Virus record (IMG/VR): IMGVR_UViG_3300008120_000012
Span: 1-64,000 of that record
Length of the DNA: 64,000 bases
Origin: a virus
Direction: 5' to 3' (one strand)
This document shows, in pieces, positions 43,601 through 53,532 of the stretch; positions within the stretch are counted from its first letter, which is position 1, and the number at the start of each line of letters is the position of its first letter. The position numbers were made by a program, and so were the translations under genes. The notes beneath the pieces were generated by a model. The model was given only the letters and a program-made list of their open reading frames with translations. It made no database searches and had not been told where the DNA came from.

Positions 43601-46600
43601 CTCTAATGAAGTTAAAGTTAGATTAGCATCACTAAGAAAAGATATAACTGCATTTACTGTAGAATTTGAAAAGCAAGCAGAACTAGCAGGAATAAAAACT
43701 GGAAATGCTTACAAGGTTGGATTAGATAAAAACTTAAGAGATGTCTATGTAGAGTCTCGTCAACGTCAAAGTCCACACCCAATGGCATCAAAAGATGGAA
43801 CTGATGATGGTAATGCATACGAAACAGCAAGACAAAACGCTATCAAACAAAGACGAGTAGCAACATCACCTGGAGGAACAGTTGGTCCAGGGGGAGTTAT
43901 TATTCCACCAATGCCACCAGTAATTCCTGGCGGAGCAGAAGGCCCTATGTATGGACCAAGAAAGCCAACTTTTGTAGATAAAACTTTTGGTAGATTTAGA
44001 GGAAGATTTGGCGGAATGGCCTCTAATCCAGCAGTAGGAATGGCTGCGTCTACTGCATTCTTCGCAGCATCAATGATGCCAGGTAAGGTTGGAGAAGTTG
44101 CACAGAAGGCAATGCCAGCAGTATTTGGACTACAAGCATTGCAGATGGCGCTAAAACTTCCAATTCCGCATATCAAGGCATTTGCTGCAGTAGCACTTGC
44201 TGGTGTGGGTATATTTAAGTTAGTAAATTCTCAACTAGAAAAAAGTAGGTTGGCAATTGAAGGCTTAGGTGATGCTGCTACATTAACATCAGATAAAGCA
44301 AAAACACTTGGTAATTTCTTTGGAGTAGCACCACAAAGCACAAGACTAGAGCGTAGTGCGCTAGGTTCTGGCAGATCTGTAATGGTAGACTCACAAACAA
44401 GAACACAACTTGATGCATTACGTGCAGACGAAGGGTTTAAAAAAGATTTTGCAAAAGACATTCAATCGTTAAAAAATGCAAGTTCAAAGCAAGCAGAATT
44501 AGTTTTAAATAGTTTAGCAATACAACTAAAAGGAAAAGGTTTTGCTAAAGAGCAAATAGATTTAATTATTAAAGCATTACAAGAAGAATCTGGTAAGACA
44601 AATCTAAAAATATCTTTTGCTGATATAGATTTATCAACAGCAGAAGGTCAGGCAAAACTAAAGCAAAGCGTAACTGCTCTAACGAGGAGTTTTGGTAAAG
44701 AGTTCAAAAAAGGTTATGAATCAGAAACAAAAACAGCAGTTAGTGGTGCTACTGGAGAGATAGTAACTTGGACTGAAGAGAAACTATCAAAGGGTTTAAA
44801 GAAGAGTGTTTCAACTGCCTCTAAGGCTATTGCTGGTATGTTTAATGGATTGTCTGGACAATTGGAAAATGGATCTATTAGTTTAGATCAATTTAATCAA
44901 GGTTTTGACTCTATTATTCAGTCAATCCAAAGCATGCCACAACCTCAAAGTGCATTATTAATGCAAAACATATTTAAAAATATGCCTGGAGATATTGCTA
45001 AGGCTGCAGGAGAAATAAAGAATTTTTCAACTCAAGCATTACTTGCCAAAGCAGCATTACTTGGTGTTGAAACTATTACAAAAACAATGATAAATGCATT
45101 AAAAACTGCAGAAACAAGTTCTGATGGAGGAGCGCAAAGAGCAGCAACTCGTGTTAAAGCAAAGATCAAAAAAGACACTGATGCTGTTGCAGCAGGCATG
45201 AAAGCAATGGCTGAAGCAGCAAAGAAGGCTTTTGGAGATCTTGGTGGCGCAGGTACTGGAGAAGATAGTCCATTTGTAAAACTAAAGAAACAATTACAAG
45301 AAGCAATAACCAATGCTCAAAATTCTTCTAGAGCATTTAATCTAATGCGTCAAAATGGTGTGGGCATTGCAGAAGCACTTGAACTATCTAAAGATCCATT
45401 ATTAGCAATGGTATTAGCAACTACTAAATCTAAAAAAGAATTTAATACAATATTAAAACTAATTAGAGAAATGAACAAGGAGACAGAAAAGGGTGCATTG
45501 AAGAATTTCTTGCAAGGTCTAAAAGCAAAAAATAATTTAACAGAAGAATTTACAAAGGTTATGCCATTGCTACAAAAAATGGGATTAAAGTCTGAAGAGA
45601 TAATGGATATTCTTAATAATGCTGATGTAGCAAGAGGACTTATAAATGGTCTTAACCAAGCAAAAGATAAGGCAGCATTCTTAAAAAATTATATTGATGA
45701 AATTGTTAGGGAAAGAACTTTAAGAATCAATATAGAAATGAATACTGTTGAAGGTAAGGTCAATAAAGTAACTTCAATTGCTGGTGCTCAAATTAGATCT
45801 CTTGATGCTAGAGCAGCAGTAATACGCCGTGCAGCGCAAACTGGAAGTTATGGTGGAGATTTTTCTAAATTAAGTGGACTAAATGCAGAACAGATGGCAA
45901 AACTAAGCAAGATTAATCTTGGAGCATCTCAGGCAGCAGTAACTGCTGCTAGAAATCAAGTTACACAACAACAGAGTATTATTGCTGGCATACAAAGTCA
46001 AATAAATGCAAAACAACATCTTATTTCTTTAAATAATGCCTTGATAGACAAGCAACAGCAAGAGATTGATAAGATTGATAAGTTAATAGATAAAGAACAA
46101 GAAAGATTAAAGGCAGCAGAAGAATATGTTAAGTTAAACTTTGATGAACCATTGCAAAAACTAAATGATGAATCAAATGTTCTATCAAATAGGCTTTCTC
46201 AGATTGAGCGTCAAGAAAAAGCAATTAATGAACAGTATGATAAACAGCAAAAAGCAATGGAGGAAATGAATAAACTCAATGAAGAGGCTATTCAACAAGG
46301 TAAAACAAGAATTAGTATTGCTGATGCTTTAAGTCAGGGAGATATTTCTGCAGCAGCACAGGGTGTTCAAGATTTAAGATCTCAGCAAGCAGAGTCTCAG
46401 TCTGGTGCTATGCAGGCTGCCATGGATGCTGCTCGTCAGCAGGCACTTGGATCAATTGCTGTTGACGGAATGACAAGGGCACAGATTGAAGAAAGACAAT
46501 ATCAGATACAGCAAGAGTCATTTAAACTTGAGCAGGCTAAGGCAGAATATATTCGTAACACAGTTCTTCCAATTCAAAAAGAAATTGAAAGATTGGAAGC

Positions 46601-47657
46601 ATCTAAGATTCCATTCCAAAATGAAATTAATAGATTAACTGAGGCTAATGCTGCAATTCAAAGAGAGATAGAAGATATACAAAATAATCAACTATATGCT
46701 GCAGAACAAACACTTGATAAGTTAGAAGGTCAATTAGATGCAGCAGAAGACAAACTTGCAGCAGATGAAGCAATTGTTGAAGAGATTATTAAGCAACTAG
46801 AAGAGTCTGGCAAAACAAAAGAAGAATGGGAAAAGATTGTTGAAGAAGCAGAGGCAGCATTGGCTAAGTTTAATGCAATCCAGGCATCACTAGAAGCAGG
46901 AGAGAATGCTGCAGCAGGAATAAAGGCTATCTTAGACTCTATTAATGGAATGGTTTATACAGTAACCATTGTACAAAATGTAGTTACAGTAGGCGGAACT
47001 GTGGGCTCAACTGGTTCAAGTGGTTCAACTAGTTCAAGTGGTTCAACTGTTACAGGAACAACAACTGTTGATGGAAGAACTGTTGTAACTGGTACAAGCA
47101 CTACAGAAGATGCTCACCTATCGGCACTTGCTGGAGCATCAACAGTTAATGGAACAAAGGTAGTTGATGGTCGTACAGTAATTACTGGTACAAGTTCTAG
47201 TGGTTCAGACATATATCCAAGTTATAGTGTATATGGTGCATTTAGCGCTAAAAAATACGGTGGAAAAATTTTAAAGAGAGCAATTGGCGGTATTGTTCCA
47301 GGTATTGGATTATCTGACAAAGTTCCAACATTATTAACTCCAGGAGAATTTGTAATAAATAAAGCATCTGCTCAGGCCTTTGGCCCAATGCTTGAATCTA
47401 TTAATCAAATGCAATATCCACAAATGGCTACTAATAGAGGTTTAAGAACTGCAACACAAAAGGCTGCAGACATTGCTTTACAGAATTCAGTTGCATTATC
47501 TAAGGGAGGATACAGCGACAATAGTTCTGAGGTGTATAATTATAAGGTAGATGTTAATGTTATGGGTTCTAGCAGTAATCCAGATGAAATAGCAAATGCT
47601 GTTATGAACAAAATTAGGCAGTTAGAATCTACAACATTAAGAGGTAGGAGAGTATAA
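40689..47657 (+). CDS. Tape measure protein (2322 aa)
   Basis: The longest gene in the window, behind AAGAGGTGA. The N-terminal 600 residues are long helices with GxxIxLTxxPLTLLGNVAAK-like membrane-active segments. The typical loop motif (VPxxLxPGExVI) appears twice: VPAMLEPGEAVIPK (about residue 678) and VPTLLTPGEFVINK (about residue 2209). Between them lie helical coiled coils, including a strong one around residues 1770-1890 (EQEKLEKLEAKE-like heptads). Near the C-terminus, Gly/Ser/Thr linkers contain two copies of VDGRTVxTGTS. At roughly 0.15 nm per residue, the tail would be about 350 nm. It fixes tail length and aids DNA entry. Confidence 0.9.
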   Translation: MADVNANIGVNIDTSNALAQIKNLQRQLSEFYTSISRSSATAALAQRDLQRNLVNSINSLGGFSAELRTIKTTAESFTNSLEKNKFSMREYFRYAAASTKTFSRVFSSEFDTINKVAEDNVKRLQTQYIKLGRDANGAMKAIAVIPTELNMKDFSVQTQMASQRQAIFNQLIKQGSTNLLNFGKNTQWAGRQLMVGFTIPLTLLGNVAAKTFMEMETAAIKFKKVYGDMFTPAAETQAALDNVKELGVAFTRYGIAVKDTVSLAADAAAAGFQGLDLQRQVTEATRLQVLGQIDQQKALETTISLQNAFQMSSEDLSDSINFLNAVENQTVVSLDDITTAIPKAAPVVKQLGGSVKDLAFFMAAMKEGGINASEGANALKSGLASLINPTDKAREMMAGFGIDIDAIVNKNAGNVKQTVIEFAMALDNLSDLNRQRAIEQLFGKFQLARLSTLFENVTRSGNQASRVLDLATASTGDLAAMADKELGMTAESAMNKFRASVEQLKLALVPVGEVFLQTVTPIVDVVSNVLDAFNDLSPGVKKAITVMTVAIGGIGPVALMTFGLLNNGIANAIKLFTTLRNGYLRLTGQSQILGEQTQLLTTEQQNAAAVAHSLDQSHARLTQTFNVEKAALDGLVGAYARATTAAQNFIIQNPGMMLPGRMPKRYAKGVSLVPGSGSGDTVPAMLEPGEAVIPKAMAKKYAPLINAMVAGNIPGYRKGLGTGTAVDIPGGYAAAHFGGSSYRSGSELLQMVEGLDTAFARQIRTMVAEVENGLDRVFTVFSNEVVSMSTELNRAVGKTGSGKRASVDLARTELTTGAYAQTRDIELQRQLEAAGVSIEDIRQINKKITEEITTGFGRLGDITEVTAEDLDKLIGDAYKAVAKTDARVDQAYKNMQNITTVTNPLNDSRIAVTNDPYTKARKSGKYYGGMTRMVGEGNVPYQANARFKISNAMAGSLGLSSQDAAAIYNKFSNEVKVRLASLRKDITAFTVEFEKQAELAGIKTGNAYKVGLDKNLRDVYVESRQRQSPHPMASKDGTDDGNAYETARQNAIKQRRVATSPGGTVGPGGVIIPPMPPVIPGGAEGPMYGPRKPTFVDKTFGRFRGRFGGMASNPAVGMAASTAFFAASMMPGKVGEVAQKAMPAVFGLQALQMALKLPIPHIKAFAAVALAGVGIFKLVNSQLEKSRLAIEGLGDAATLTSDKAKTLGNFFGVAPQSTRLERSALGSGRSVMVDSQTRTQLDALRADEGFKKDFAKDIQSLKNASSKQAELVLNSLAIQLKGKGFAKEQIDLIIKALQEESGKTNLKISFADIDLSTAEGQAKLKQSVTALTRSFGKEFKKGYESETKTAVSGATGEIVTWTEEKLSKGLKKSVSTASKAIAGMFNGLSGQLENGSISLDQFNQGFDSIIQSIQSMPQPQSALLMQNIFKNMPGDIAKAAGEIKNFSTQALLAKAALLGVETITKTMINALKTAETSSDGGAQRAATRVKAKIKKDTDAVAAGMKAMAEAAKKAFGDLGGAGTGEDSPFVKLKKQLQEAITNAQNSSRAFNLMRQNGVGIAEALELSKDPLLAMVLATTKSKKEFNTILKLIREMNKETEKGALKNFLQGLKAKNNLTEEFTKVMPLLQKMGLKSEEIMDILNNADVARGLINGLNQAKDKAAFLKNYIDEIVRERTLRINIEMNTVEGKVNKVTSIAGAQIRSLDARAAVIRRAAQTGSYGGDFSKLSGLNAEQMAKLSKINLGASQAAVTAARNQVTQQQSIIAGIQSQINAKQHLISLNNALIDKQQQEIDKIDKLIDKEQERLKAAEEYVKLNFDEPLQKLNDESNVLSNRLSQIERQEKAINEQYDKQQKAMEEMNKLNEEAIQQGKTRISIADALSQGDISAAAQGVQDLRSQQAESQSGAMQAAMDAARQQALGSIAVDGMTRAQIEERQYQIQQESFKLEQAKAEYIRNTVLPIQKEIERLEASKIPFQNEINRLTEANAAIQREIEDIQNNQLYAAEQTLDKLEGQLDAAEDKLAADEAIVEEIIKQLEESGKTKEEWEKIVEEAEAALAKFNAIQASLEAGENAAAGIKAILDSINGMVYTVTIVQNVVTVGGTVGSTGSSGSTSSSGSTVTGTTTVDGRTVVTGTSTTEDAHLSALAGASTVNGTKVVDGRTVITGTSSSGSDIYPSYSVYGAFSAKKYGGKILKRAIGGIVPGIGLSDKVPTLLTPGEFVINKASAQAFGPMLESINQMQYPQMATNRGLRTATQKAADIALQNSVALSKGGYSDNSSEVYNYKVDVNVMGSSSNPDEIANAVMNKIRQLESTTLRGRRV

Positions 47658-48307
47658 TGGCTTCATCGGCATATATGACTGGCAGAAAAAGGTATGCTAG
47701 ACCACAAGCAATGCTTTGGTCTGATACGCCTGGAACTATATCAAATGGCATATATGTTCCATCAGGATATGAAAAAGGTTCTGATTTAACTAGCATTACC
47801 ACAGAAGATTATTTTATAGTGTTGTCTGATCACAACCGTTCTCCTATTAATATATCAACACAAAGATTAGAACAAAGACGAAGAATGATCAATGGAACAA
47901 TGCGTTCTTATCATATAGCAGATAAAATAGCAATATCAACTGACTGGAATAATTTACCATCAAGATCGTACAAACTAAATCCATCTTTTAATCAAATTAC
48001 TGGAAAGTCTGCATATGACCATGGCTATGGTTCTTTTACTGGATCAGAATCAGAATATACTGCTGATGGAGGTGCAGGCGGAGTAGAACTACTTGATTGG
48101 TATGAAAATCATAAAGATCCGTTCTGGGTATTTTTATCATATGATAAATATAATAATTTTGGAGATGACAATCCCGCTAGATTACATTTAGCAGAATACA
48201 GCCAGGTAGTACAAATGTACATTGCTGGATTTAACTATAGCGTTGTAAAGCGTGGCGGGAATAATATGGATTTGTGGAACATAAGTGTTTCACTAGAAGA
48301 GGTTTAA
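47657..48307 (+). CDS. Distal tail-like minor tail protein (216 aa)
   Basis: It is coupled by TAATG to the tape measure gene, the usual place of a distal tail protein. The fold reads as beta-rich with aromatic residues: YMTGRKRYARPQAMLWSDTP, ITTEDYFIVLSDHNRSPINI, and a C-terminal YIAGFNYSVVKRGGNNMDLW that ends in ISVSLEEV, typical of an edge strand in a tail hub. No enzyme motif. The next gene starts with GTG two bases after this stop. Confidence 0.6.
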   Translation: MASSAYMTGRKRYARPQAMLWSDTPGTISNGIYVPSGYEKGSDLTSITTEDYFIVLSDHNRSPINISTQRLEQRRRMINGTMRSYHIADKIAISTDWNNLPSRSYKLNPSFNQITGKSAYDHGYGSFTGSESEYTADGGAGGVELLDWYENHKDPFWVFLSYDKYNNFGDDNPARLHLAEYSQVVQMYIAGFNYSVVKRGGNNMDLWNISVSLEEV

Positions 48308-48308
48308 T

Positions 48309-51300
48309 GTGTGGCAAAATGATGAATTAAAAAATCATTTAGAAACATCTTTTACTGTTCAGTCTCAAACTGCAGTAGTTGCTGAATGGAATATGAACGT
48401 TCCTGGTAATATTTTTAAAATGGGTAATTATAGATATCGTAAAAATGATTCTACTTCTGATTATTTTAAAATTCCAAACTTTTTTGATCCACTTGATGAA
48501 AGTAATCATTATACCAATGCAACTGATTCAGATGTTGTTATAGAAAGTGGATTAGAAACAGATACAGTAACTCCATTATTGTTTACGTATACTAAAGAGT
48601 TAGAAAAATTATACTATTCCCTAGAAGATTGTTTTAAACCATACAGGCCAAGATCAGGAATTAACAAGGCATCATTTTTTAATAATAAATATTTTTCTCA
48701 TCCAAATCAAGATATGTATTTAAGACCAAGATATTATATGCCACACCGAGATGACCAATTTAAGTATTGGAGATCTTACAGAACCGAAAGTTTAGCATTA
48801 GAAGATGGATACGTAACTATACAAAGTAATAGTATCCCAATCCCATTGACTAGCGATAATAGCAACAAAGAGTACGGTATATCAAAATATGATAACGCTA
48901 ATGGTATATATTCAATTGACGATGCTTGTCCTTTCGTTGTTTATAAAGAGTCAGTTCCAGCAAATAGAATTATATGCAAAGTACAAACTAACATTGGAGA
49001 TATAAATCTTGGACCGTTTAAAAAAGATGGAGAAATTTTAAATGATCCATTTTATGGTCAAGAAAATGCAACAACTCCTGTAAGATTTACTATTCAATAT
49101 TTAAGTGAATATAATGAGTGGATAGATGCCTATTCATTTAATGAAGATTCGCTAAGGGATGATAATACTGATATTTTTAATAGTGACGGGTATCTAAGTT
49201 TACAGTATGGGCTAGAAGTTCCAGATGCTTTTAAAGATAACTTTATTCTTGTAGGAACATCTACATCTGCTTCATCACTACCAACAAACAATGTAAAGGG
49301 ATATGCCTATTTAGTTAAAAGTACATCTTCTAGTCTTGGTATTTTGTATATTTGGAATGGCTCTGGATATTCTCAATTTACTCCAAAGTACAGTTGGAAA
49401 ATTGGAACTGACGGTGTATATGAAAATACACAATTTGTTACTGATTTTACAAATCCAGATTATTTTATAGATAGCAATGTTTTTGGTAAAATATTTAGAG
49501 AGTTTGTTTTTATTAAAGGTCTTAGAGTTGTTGTAGAAACAATGAATGTTCCAAATGTACCATTTGAATTAATTGAACTATCTCCTAGACTAGTAGCAGA
49601 TATGACTAATAAAACTATTAGTTTTTCAACTAGTAAAGTTTTATCTGATTTGGGAAATTCGTCTATACCCGTAGGAAATTTGCTGGCATCTACTGGGTCC
49701 ATATCTATTTTTGACAATGATAGTTCTTTCAATGAAAATAATATTTGGGATGGAAATGAAGGAAGTATAATAGCAAAATATTTTGATAAAACAATTAAGT
49801 TCAATATATACGAGGTTATCAGAGAAGTAAATGATGTTAACTATTACATTCCAATAAAAACTTTGTACACTGAGGGAATGCCACAAACAAACGCTATAGA
49901 TGGCAACATAAGTTTTGCATTACGAGATTTTTATTTTTATTTTGAATCAGTTAAGGCTCCAGAAATATTAATAACAGAAGCATCTTTAAGTCAGGCAGTG
50001 GCTATTCTTTTAGACCATATTGGTTTTTCTAATTACATTTTTAAAAGACTTTCTAATGAAAAAGATCCTATAATTCCATACTTTTTTGTTGCTCCAGAAC
50101 AAAACGTTGCAGAAGTTTTAAGACAACTTGCAATATCTACACAATCAGCAATGTATTTTGATGAATACAATAATTTTGTAGTTGTTAGTAAAAATTATTT
50201 ATTAGATGAAACTGACGAAAGGCCAGTAGACATTGTGTTATATGGATCTAATAATTCATCAGAAGTTGGTATAAACAAAAACGTATACCCAAACAAACTT
50301 TCTAATATTATAGGAATATCTTCTCAAAACAAAAAAATATATAATGATGGTAATATTACATATACTGAAAGATATATTCAAAGATCTTATGGAAGTATTA
50401 AACAATCTCAAATGGTTGACCAAGATAAAACTTTTATATATAAACCAGTTTTGTTATGGGAAGTTTCTGGATCTGCTAAAACAAAAACGGCAAATAATGA
50501 AATGCAGTCAACATATGTATTGAGCGCATTACCATTAAACTCTGATCTTGATAATAATCCACCAAGTGTAGTTAATAATATTTTGATTAATAATACTATT
50601 GATTTTGGAGAAAATGTATATTGGCTTGGAAGATATCAAGGATACTTCTATGCTGCTGGAGAAATAATTAGATTTGATGCAGTTCAATATAATATACCAG
50701 GGGTGGGCAATGAATGGATAACCAGTGGTTTAGAGTATCAAAAATATTTTTCACAACTGCCATTTAATGGAAAGATGTATCCTACTGGATTAGTAAGAAT
50801 ATACGCAGAGCCATATTATGAAACAATTAATGGCAATACTGTGTTAAAAAACGGCGAGGTAGCACAACACGGCAGAGAACAATTTGGAACTACTATACAA
50901 TATCATAATGCTGGATTAGATAGTTATTGGTCAAGCAATGATTATGTTCAGGGTTGCGATATGCAATCAGAGTTACTGTATACAACAAAAATTGACCCTA
51001 CACTTCCTGCAGTTACCAATGGTGTTGCTGGTCTAAATAAAAGTAAAGCAGAAAAATCAAAAAGAAATGGTATTATTAAAAACTTATTTGCAACTTCATA
51101 TGCAACTGAAACAGATGTACCATTATTAAAAACTACTCAAACTGGAACAATACAATCTTCCGCTCTTGTTTTTAATGGACCTATATTTGAAGCCACAGAA
51201 AAATCAAGGGACTTTGTTTCATATGTTTGGAAAGAGTTAGACAGGCCTTTTAAATGTTTTGGAACAAGAATGAGAATTATTGGAAGAATTGAATCTAACG

Positions 51301-52712
51301 GAGAATCAAATCAAACACCAGTAGGATCAACTACATATTTTAATATAACTGGCATAGATCCAACAAAAACAGTTACGCTGGGTGGAGGCTCTGGAGGTAT
51401 TTGTCTTGTTAATCCAACAACAAATCAGGGTTATTACTTTGAAATTGCAGCCCTGACATCTTCTAATTTAAATAAATATTTAAATACAAACTCAAGTGGT
51501 GAGGCAACTAACAATCTAGACAACATTTTATTTTATAAGGTGCAAAGAAATTCTAGCACTGGAAGGGCAGTACCAGTAAAACTATGGGGCGGTATAGGAA
51601 ATATACTAGTTGACAGTGGTGAGTTTACTGGACAGTATAGAGTAGTTAATGAAAAAAATCCTACAGTATATGATTTAACAATAGAGTATATGGATATAAA
51701 TTCTAACAGAAGAGTGTTTTATTTATATATTAATAATAAATTAGTTCAAGTTGTTACTGACACATCTCCTATACCAATTACTGGAAATCAGGTTGGACTC
51801 TTTGTGCGTGGCTCAACAAAAATTATGTTTGAAAATATTTATGCACTTGGACAAAATTACTCTCAAAATTCTTCATTCCCAACTGGAATTCCAATCTCTA
51901 AAGTTTTTGGTGATGATGATGGAGAGATTAATGCAAATGAGTCTTTGAGTAAATATGCTATGAGTGGTATTATACAAAAAACATACATGAAAGGCATTAT
52001 GCCGATGTGTATGCCAGTATATGATATTTTTTATGATGAATTTGGTACTATTATGAGAGAGGCATCTTATTTTAAAGTTAAATATGATAAAGCATATCCA
52101 GCATTATATGCAAAAATAGCAGCAACTTTTAATAGGTTAAAGGGCTATGTTATCTCTGGTTTTATGGCAGAATCATACGGTGCAGAATTTTTAGTATTTA
52201 ACGCTACAGATACTACAATTAGTTTAGATGAAACAAGTGGCAACTATTTAAGAATTCAAGGCATAACATTTACGCAAGATACCACTCATACTTTAACAGT
52301 AGATGAGTATTATAAAAAACGAGGTAACTTGTCTGACCCTGAATTAAAGGGAAATGTATTGGTAACATCACCACAAAGATTTATTGATGAATATGATTCT
52401 ATTCGTGTTAGCAGAATACAATATGGAAGAAATGAATTTACATTACAAGGTGTATATATTCAAGATCAAGACACGGCAGAGGATATACTAGGTTGGGTTA
52501 TTGGCAAAACATCTAAGCCTAAAAAAACTATCGGTATGGAAATATTCTCTATACCAACGCTTCAATTAGGAGATATAATTAATATTGATTATAAGACAGC
52601 AGATGGTGTTGATGTTATTTCTGACTCCAGCACAAGGTATGTTGTATATCAAATTGATTATGGTAAAAGTGTTGATGGCCCAATAATGTCTTTATATGCG
52701 GTGGAGGTGTAA
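48309..52712 (+). CDS. Large minor tail protein, tail hub/baseplate type (1467 aa)
   Basis: The start is a GTG at 48309, immediately after the stop of the previous gene. The N-terminus (FTVQSQTAVVAEWNMNVPGN) and the YYSLEDCFKPYRPRSGINKA segment (residues about 100-119) recall the large minor tail proteins of actinobacteriophages. The central part holds SISIFDNDSSFNENNIWDGN-type hub strands and a long FEATEKSRDFVSYVWKELDR region with a LamG-like tail (KVQRNSSTGRAVPVKLWGGI). Size and position (after the distal tail-like gene) fit a tail-associated hub protein that contacts the host. No peptidase or muramidase motif was recognised. Confidence 0.7.
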   Translation: MWQNDELKNHLETSFTVQSQTAVVAEWNMNVPGNIFKMGNYRYRKNDSTSDYFKIPNFFDPLDESNHYTNATDSDVVIESGLETDTVTPLLFTYTKELEKLYYSLEDCFKPYRPRSGINKASFFNNKYFSHPNQDMYLRPRYYMPHRDDQFKYWRSYRTESLALEDGYVTIQSNSIPIPLTSDNSNKEYGISKYDNANGIYSIDDACPFVVYKESVPANRIICKVQTNIGDINLGPFKKDGEILNDPFYGQENATTPVRFTIQYLSEYNEWIDAYSFNEDSLRDDNTDIFNSDGYLSLQYGLEVPDAFKDNFILVGTSTSASSLPTNNVKGYAYLVKSTSSSLGILYIWNGSGYSQFTPKYSWKIGTDGVYENTQFVTDFTNPDYFIDSNVFGKIFREFVFIKGLRVVVETMNVPNVPFELIELSPRLVADMTNKTISFSTSKVLSDLGNSSIPVGNLLASTGSISIFDNDSSFNENNIWDGNEGSIIAKYFDKTIKFNIYEVIREVNDVNYYIPIKTLYTEGMPQTNAIDGNISFALRDFYFYFESVKAPEILITEASLSQAVAILLDHIGFSNYIFKRLSNEKDPIIPYFFVAPEQNVAEVLRQLAISTQSAMYFDEYNNFVVVSKNYLLDETDERPVDIVLYGSNNSSEVGINKNVYPNKLSNIIGISSQNKKIYNDGNITYTERYIQRSYGSIKQSQMVDQDKTFIYKPVLLWEVSGSAKTKTANNEMQSTYVLSALPLNSDLDNNPPSVVNNILINNTIDFGENVYWLGRYQGYFYAAGEIIRFDAVQYNIPGVGNEWITSGLEYQKYFSQLPFNGKMYPTGLVRIYAEPYYETINGNTVLKNGEVAQHGREQFGTTIQYHNAGLDSYWSSNDYVQGCDMQSELLYTTKIDPTLPAVTNGVAGLNKSKAEKSKRNGIIKNLFATSYATETDVPLLKTTQTGTIQSSALVFNGPIFEATEKSRDFVSYVWKELDRPFKCFGTRMRIIGRIESNGESNQTPVGSTTYFNITGIDPTKTVTLGGGSGGICLVNPTTNQGYYFEIAALTSSNLNKYLNTNSSGEATNNLDNILFYKVQRNSSTGRAVPVKLWGGIGNILVDSGEFTGQYRVVNEKNPTVYDLTIEYMDINSNRRVFYLYINNKLVQVVTDTSPIPITGNQVGLFVRGSTKIMFENIYALGQNYSQNSSFPTGIPISKVFGDDDGEINANESLSKYAMSGIIQKTYMKGIMPMCMPVYDIFYDEFGTIMREASYFKVKYDKAYPALYAKIAATFNRLKGYVISGFMAESYGAEFLVFNATDTTISLDETSGNYLRIQGITFTQDTTHTLTVDEYYKKRGNLSDPELKGNVLVTSPQRFIDEYDSIRVSRIQYGRNEFTLQGVYIQDQDTAEDILGWVIGKTSKPKKTIGMEIFSIPTLQLGDIINIDYKTADGVDVISDSSTRYVVYQIDYGKSVDGPIMSLYAVEV

Positions 52713-52716
52713 AACT

Positions 52717-53532
52717 ATGGCAATGAGTGCATCAGAATGGGATGACTTAAATAGTATGCTCCCTGCAGAAGACCAAATGTCTTATCAAGATTATTTGGCT
52801 TCAGTTACTCCAGCATCAGATCCAAACGCAGATACTTTTAGTCCATCATTCACTGACTACTGGTCTAATTCTGGAGACTATTGGATGGCCATGGGTGATA
52901 AATATGCTGCAGAGGCTGCTGCTGCTACGCCATACATTGCACCGCCATACTTTTCATTTATTTGGGGTGGCGCTCCAAGAGAAACGCCTCCTGCTGAGCC
53001 GTACGTTCCTCCATACGTTCCGCCATACGTTGCTCCATATGTCCCTCCATATGTTCCTCCATATTTCCCCTCAACTCCTCCACCCCCTCCACCCCCTCCA
53101 CCGCCTCCACCACCTGTAAAAACGGCTACTCCTCAATATGTACTATTTGATGATGACGAAGTTCCTATTGATGCTATAGTAGATCTTTTATTTGAAGATA
53201 TTGGTGGACAAGAATTATTGTTAACAGGTAGATTTGATACTATTAATGGAATAGATGTTGCATATCAGCCAATCGCTAATCTTGGTATTATTAATGAAGA
53301 ATACAACCCAAACAATATTATTAGGTTACAAAATACATCTGATAAATTCTTTGCAAACTATACAATTAAATTATCAGAAAGAATACCAGTGGTAGGCAAT
53401 GGTCCAAATGGCGATAATGTTTACTTAGATTCTAGTGGTAATCTTGTAATTGAATTTGTTAATCTTCAAAATGATGAGCAGGTTGAGGTTCAGGTTACAT
53501 TAAATGGTACAATATATGAGATAGGAATATAA
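52717..53532 (+). CDS. Minor tail protein with YVPP/polyproline linker and PPYFSFIWG motif (271 aa)
   Basis: The start is ATG 52717 behind GTGGAGGTG; an in-frame ATG at 52696 is inside the previous gene. The N-terminal 85 residues are acidic. Then come PPYFSFIWGGAP (about residues 79-90), a YVPP/YVAPYVPP repeat encoded by 12-base units, and a run of eleven or more prolines. The C-terminal domain (from about 150) is beta-rich (YVLFDDDEVPIDAIVDLLFE; ENDEQVEVQVTLNG-like end). PPYFSFIWG and the repeat design recur in the protein at 3084-3764. Likely an appendage whose linker sets a gap between two domains. Confidence 0.6.
   Translation: MAMSASEWDDLNSMLPAEDQMSYQDYLASVTPASDPNADTFSPSFTDYWSNSGDYWMAMGDKYAAEAAAATPYIAPPYFSFIWGGAPRETPPAEPYVPPYVPPYVAPYVPPYVPPYFPSTPPPPPPPPPPPPPVKTATPQYVLFDDDEVPIDAIVDLLFEDIGGQELLLTGRFDTINGIDVAYQPIANLGIINEEYNPNNIIRLQNTSDKFFANYTIKLSERIPVVGNGPNGDNVYLDSSGNLVIEFVNLQNDEQVEVQVTLNGTIYEIGI
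52999..53116 (+). repeat. 12-bp tandem repeats encoding YVPP, followed by a polyproline tract
   Basis: Six units of the type CCATACGTTCCT lie at 52999-53070. A CCTCCACCCCCT-rich stretch follows to about 53116 and encodes only Pro. The coding strand is C/T-rich like the repeats at 3642-3725. Confidence 0.85.
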
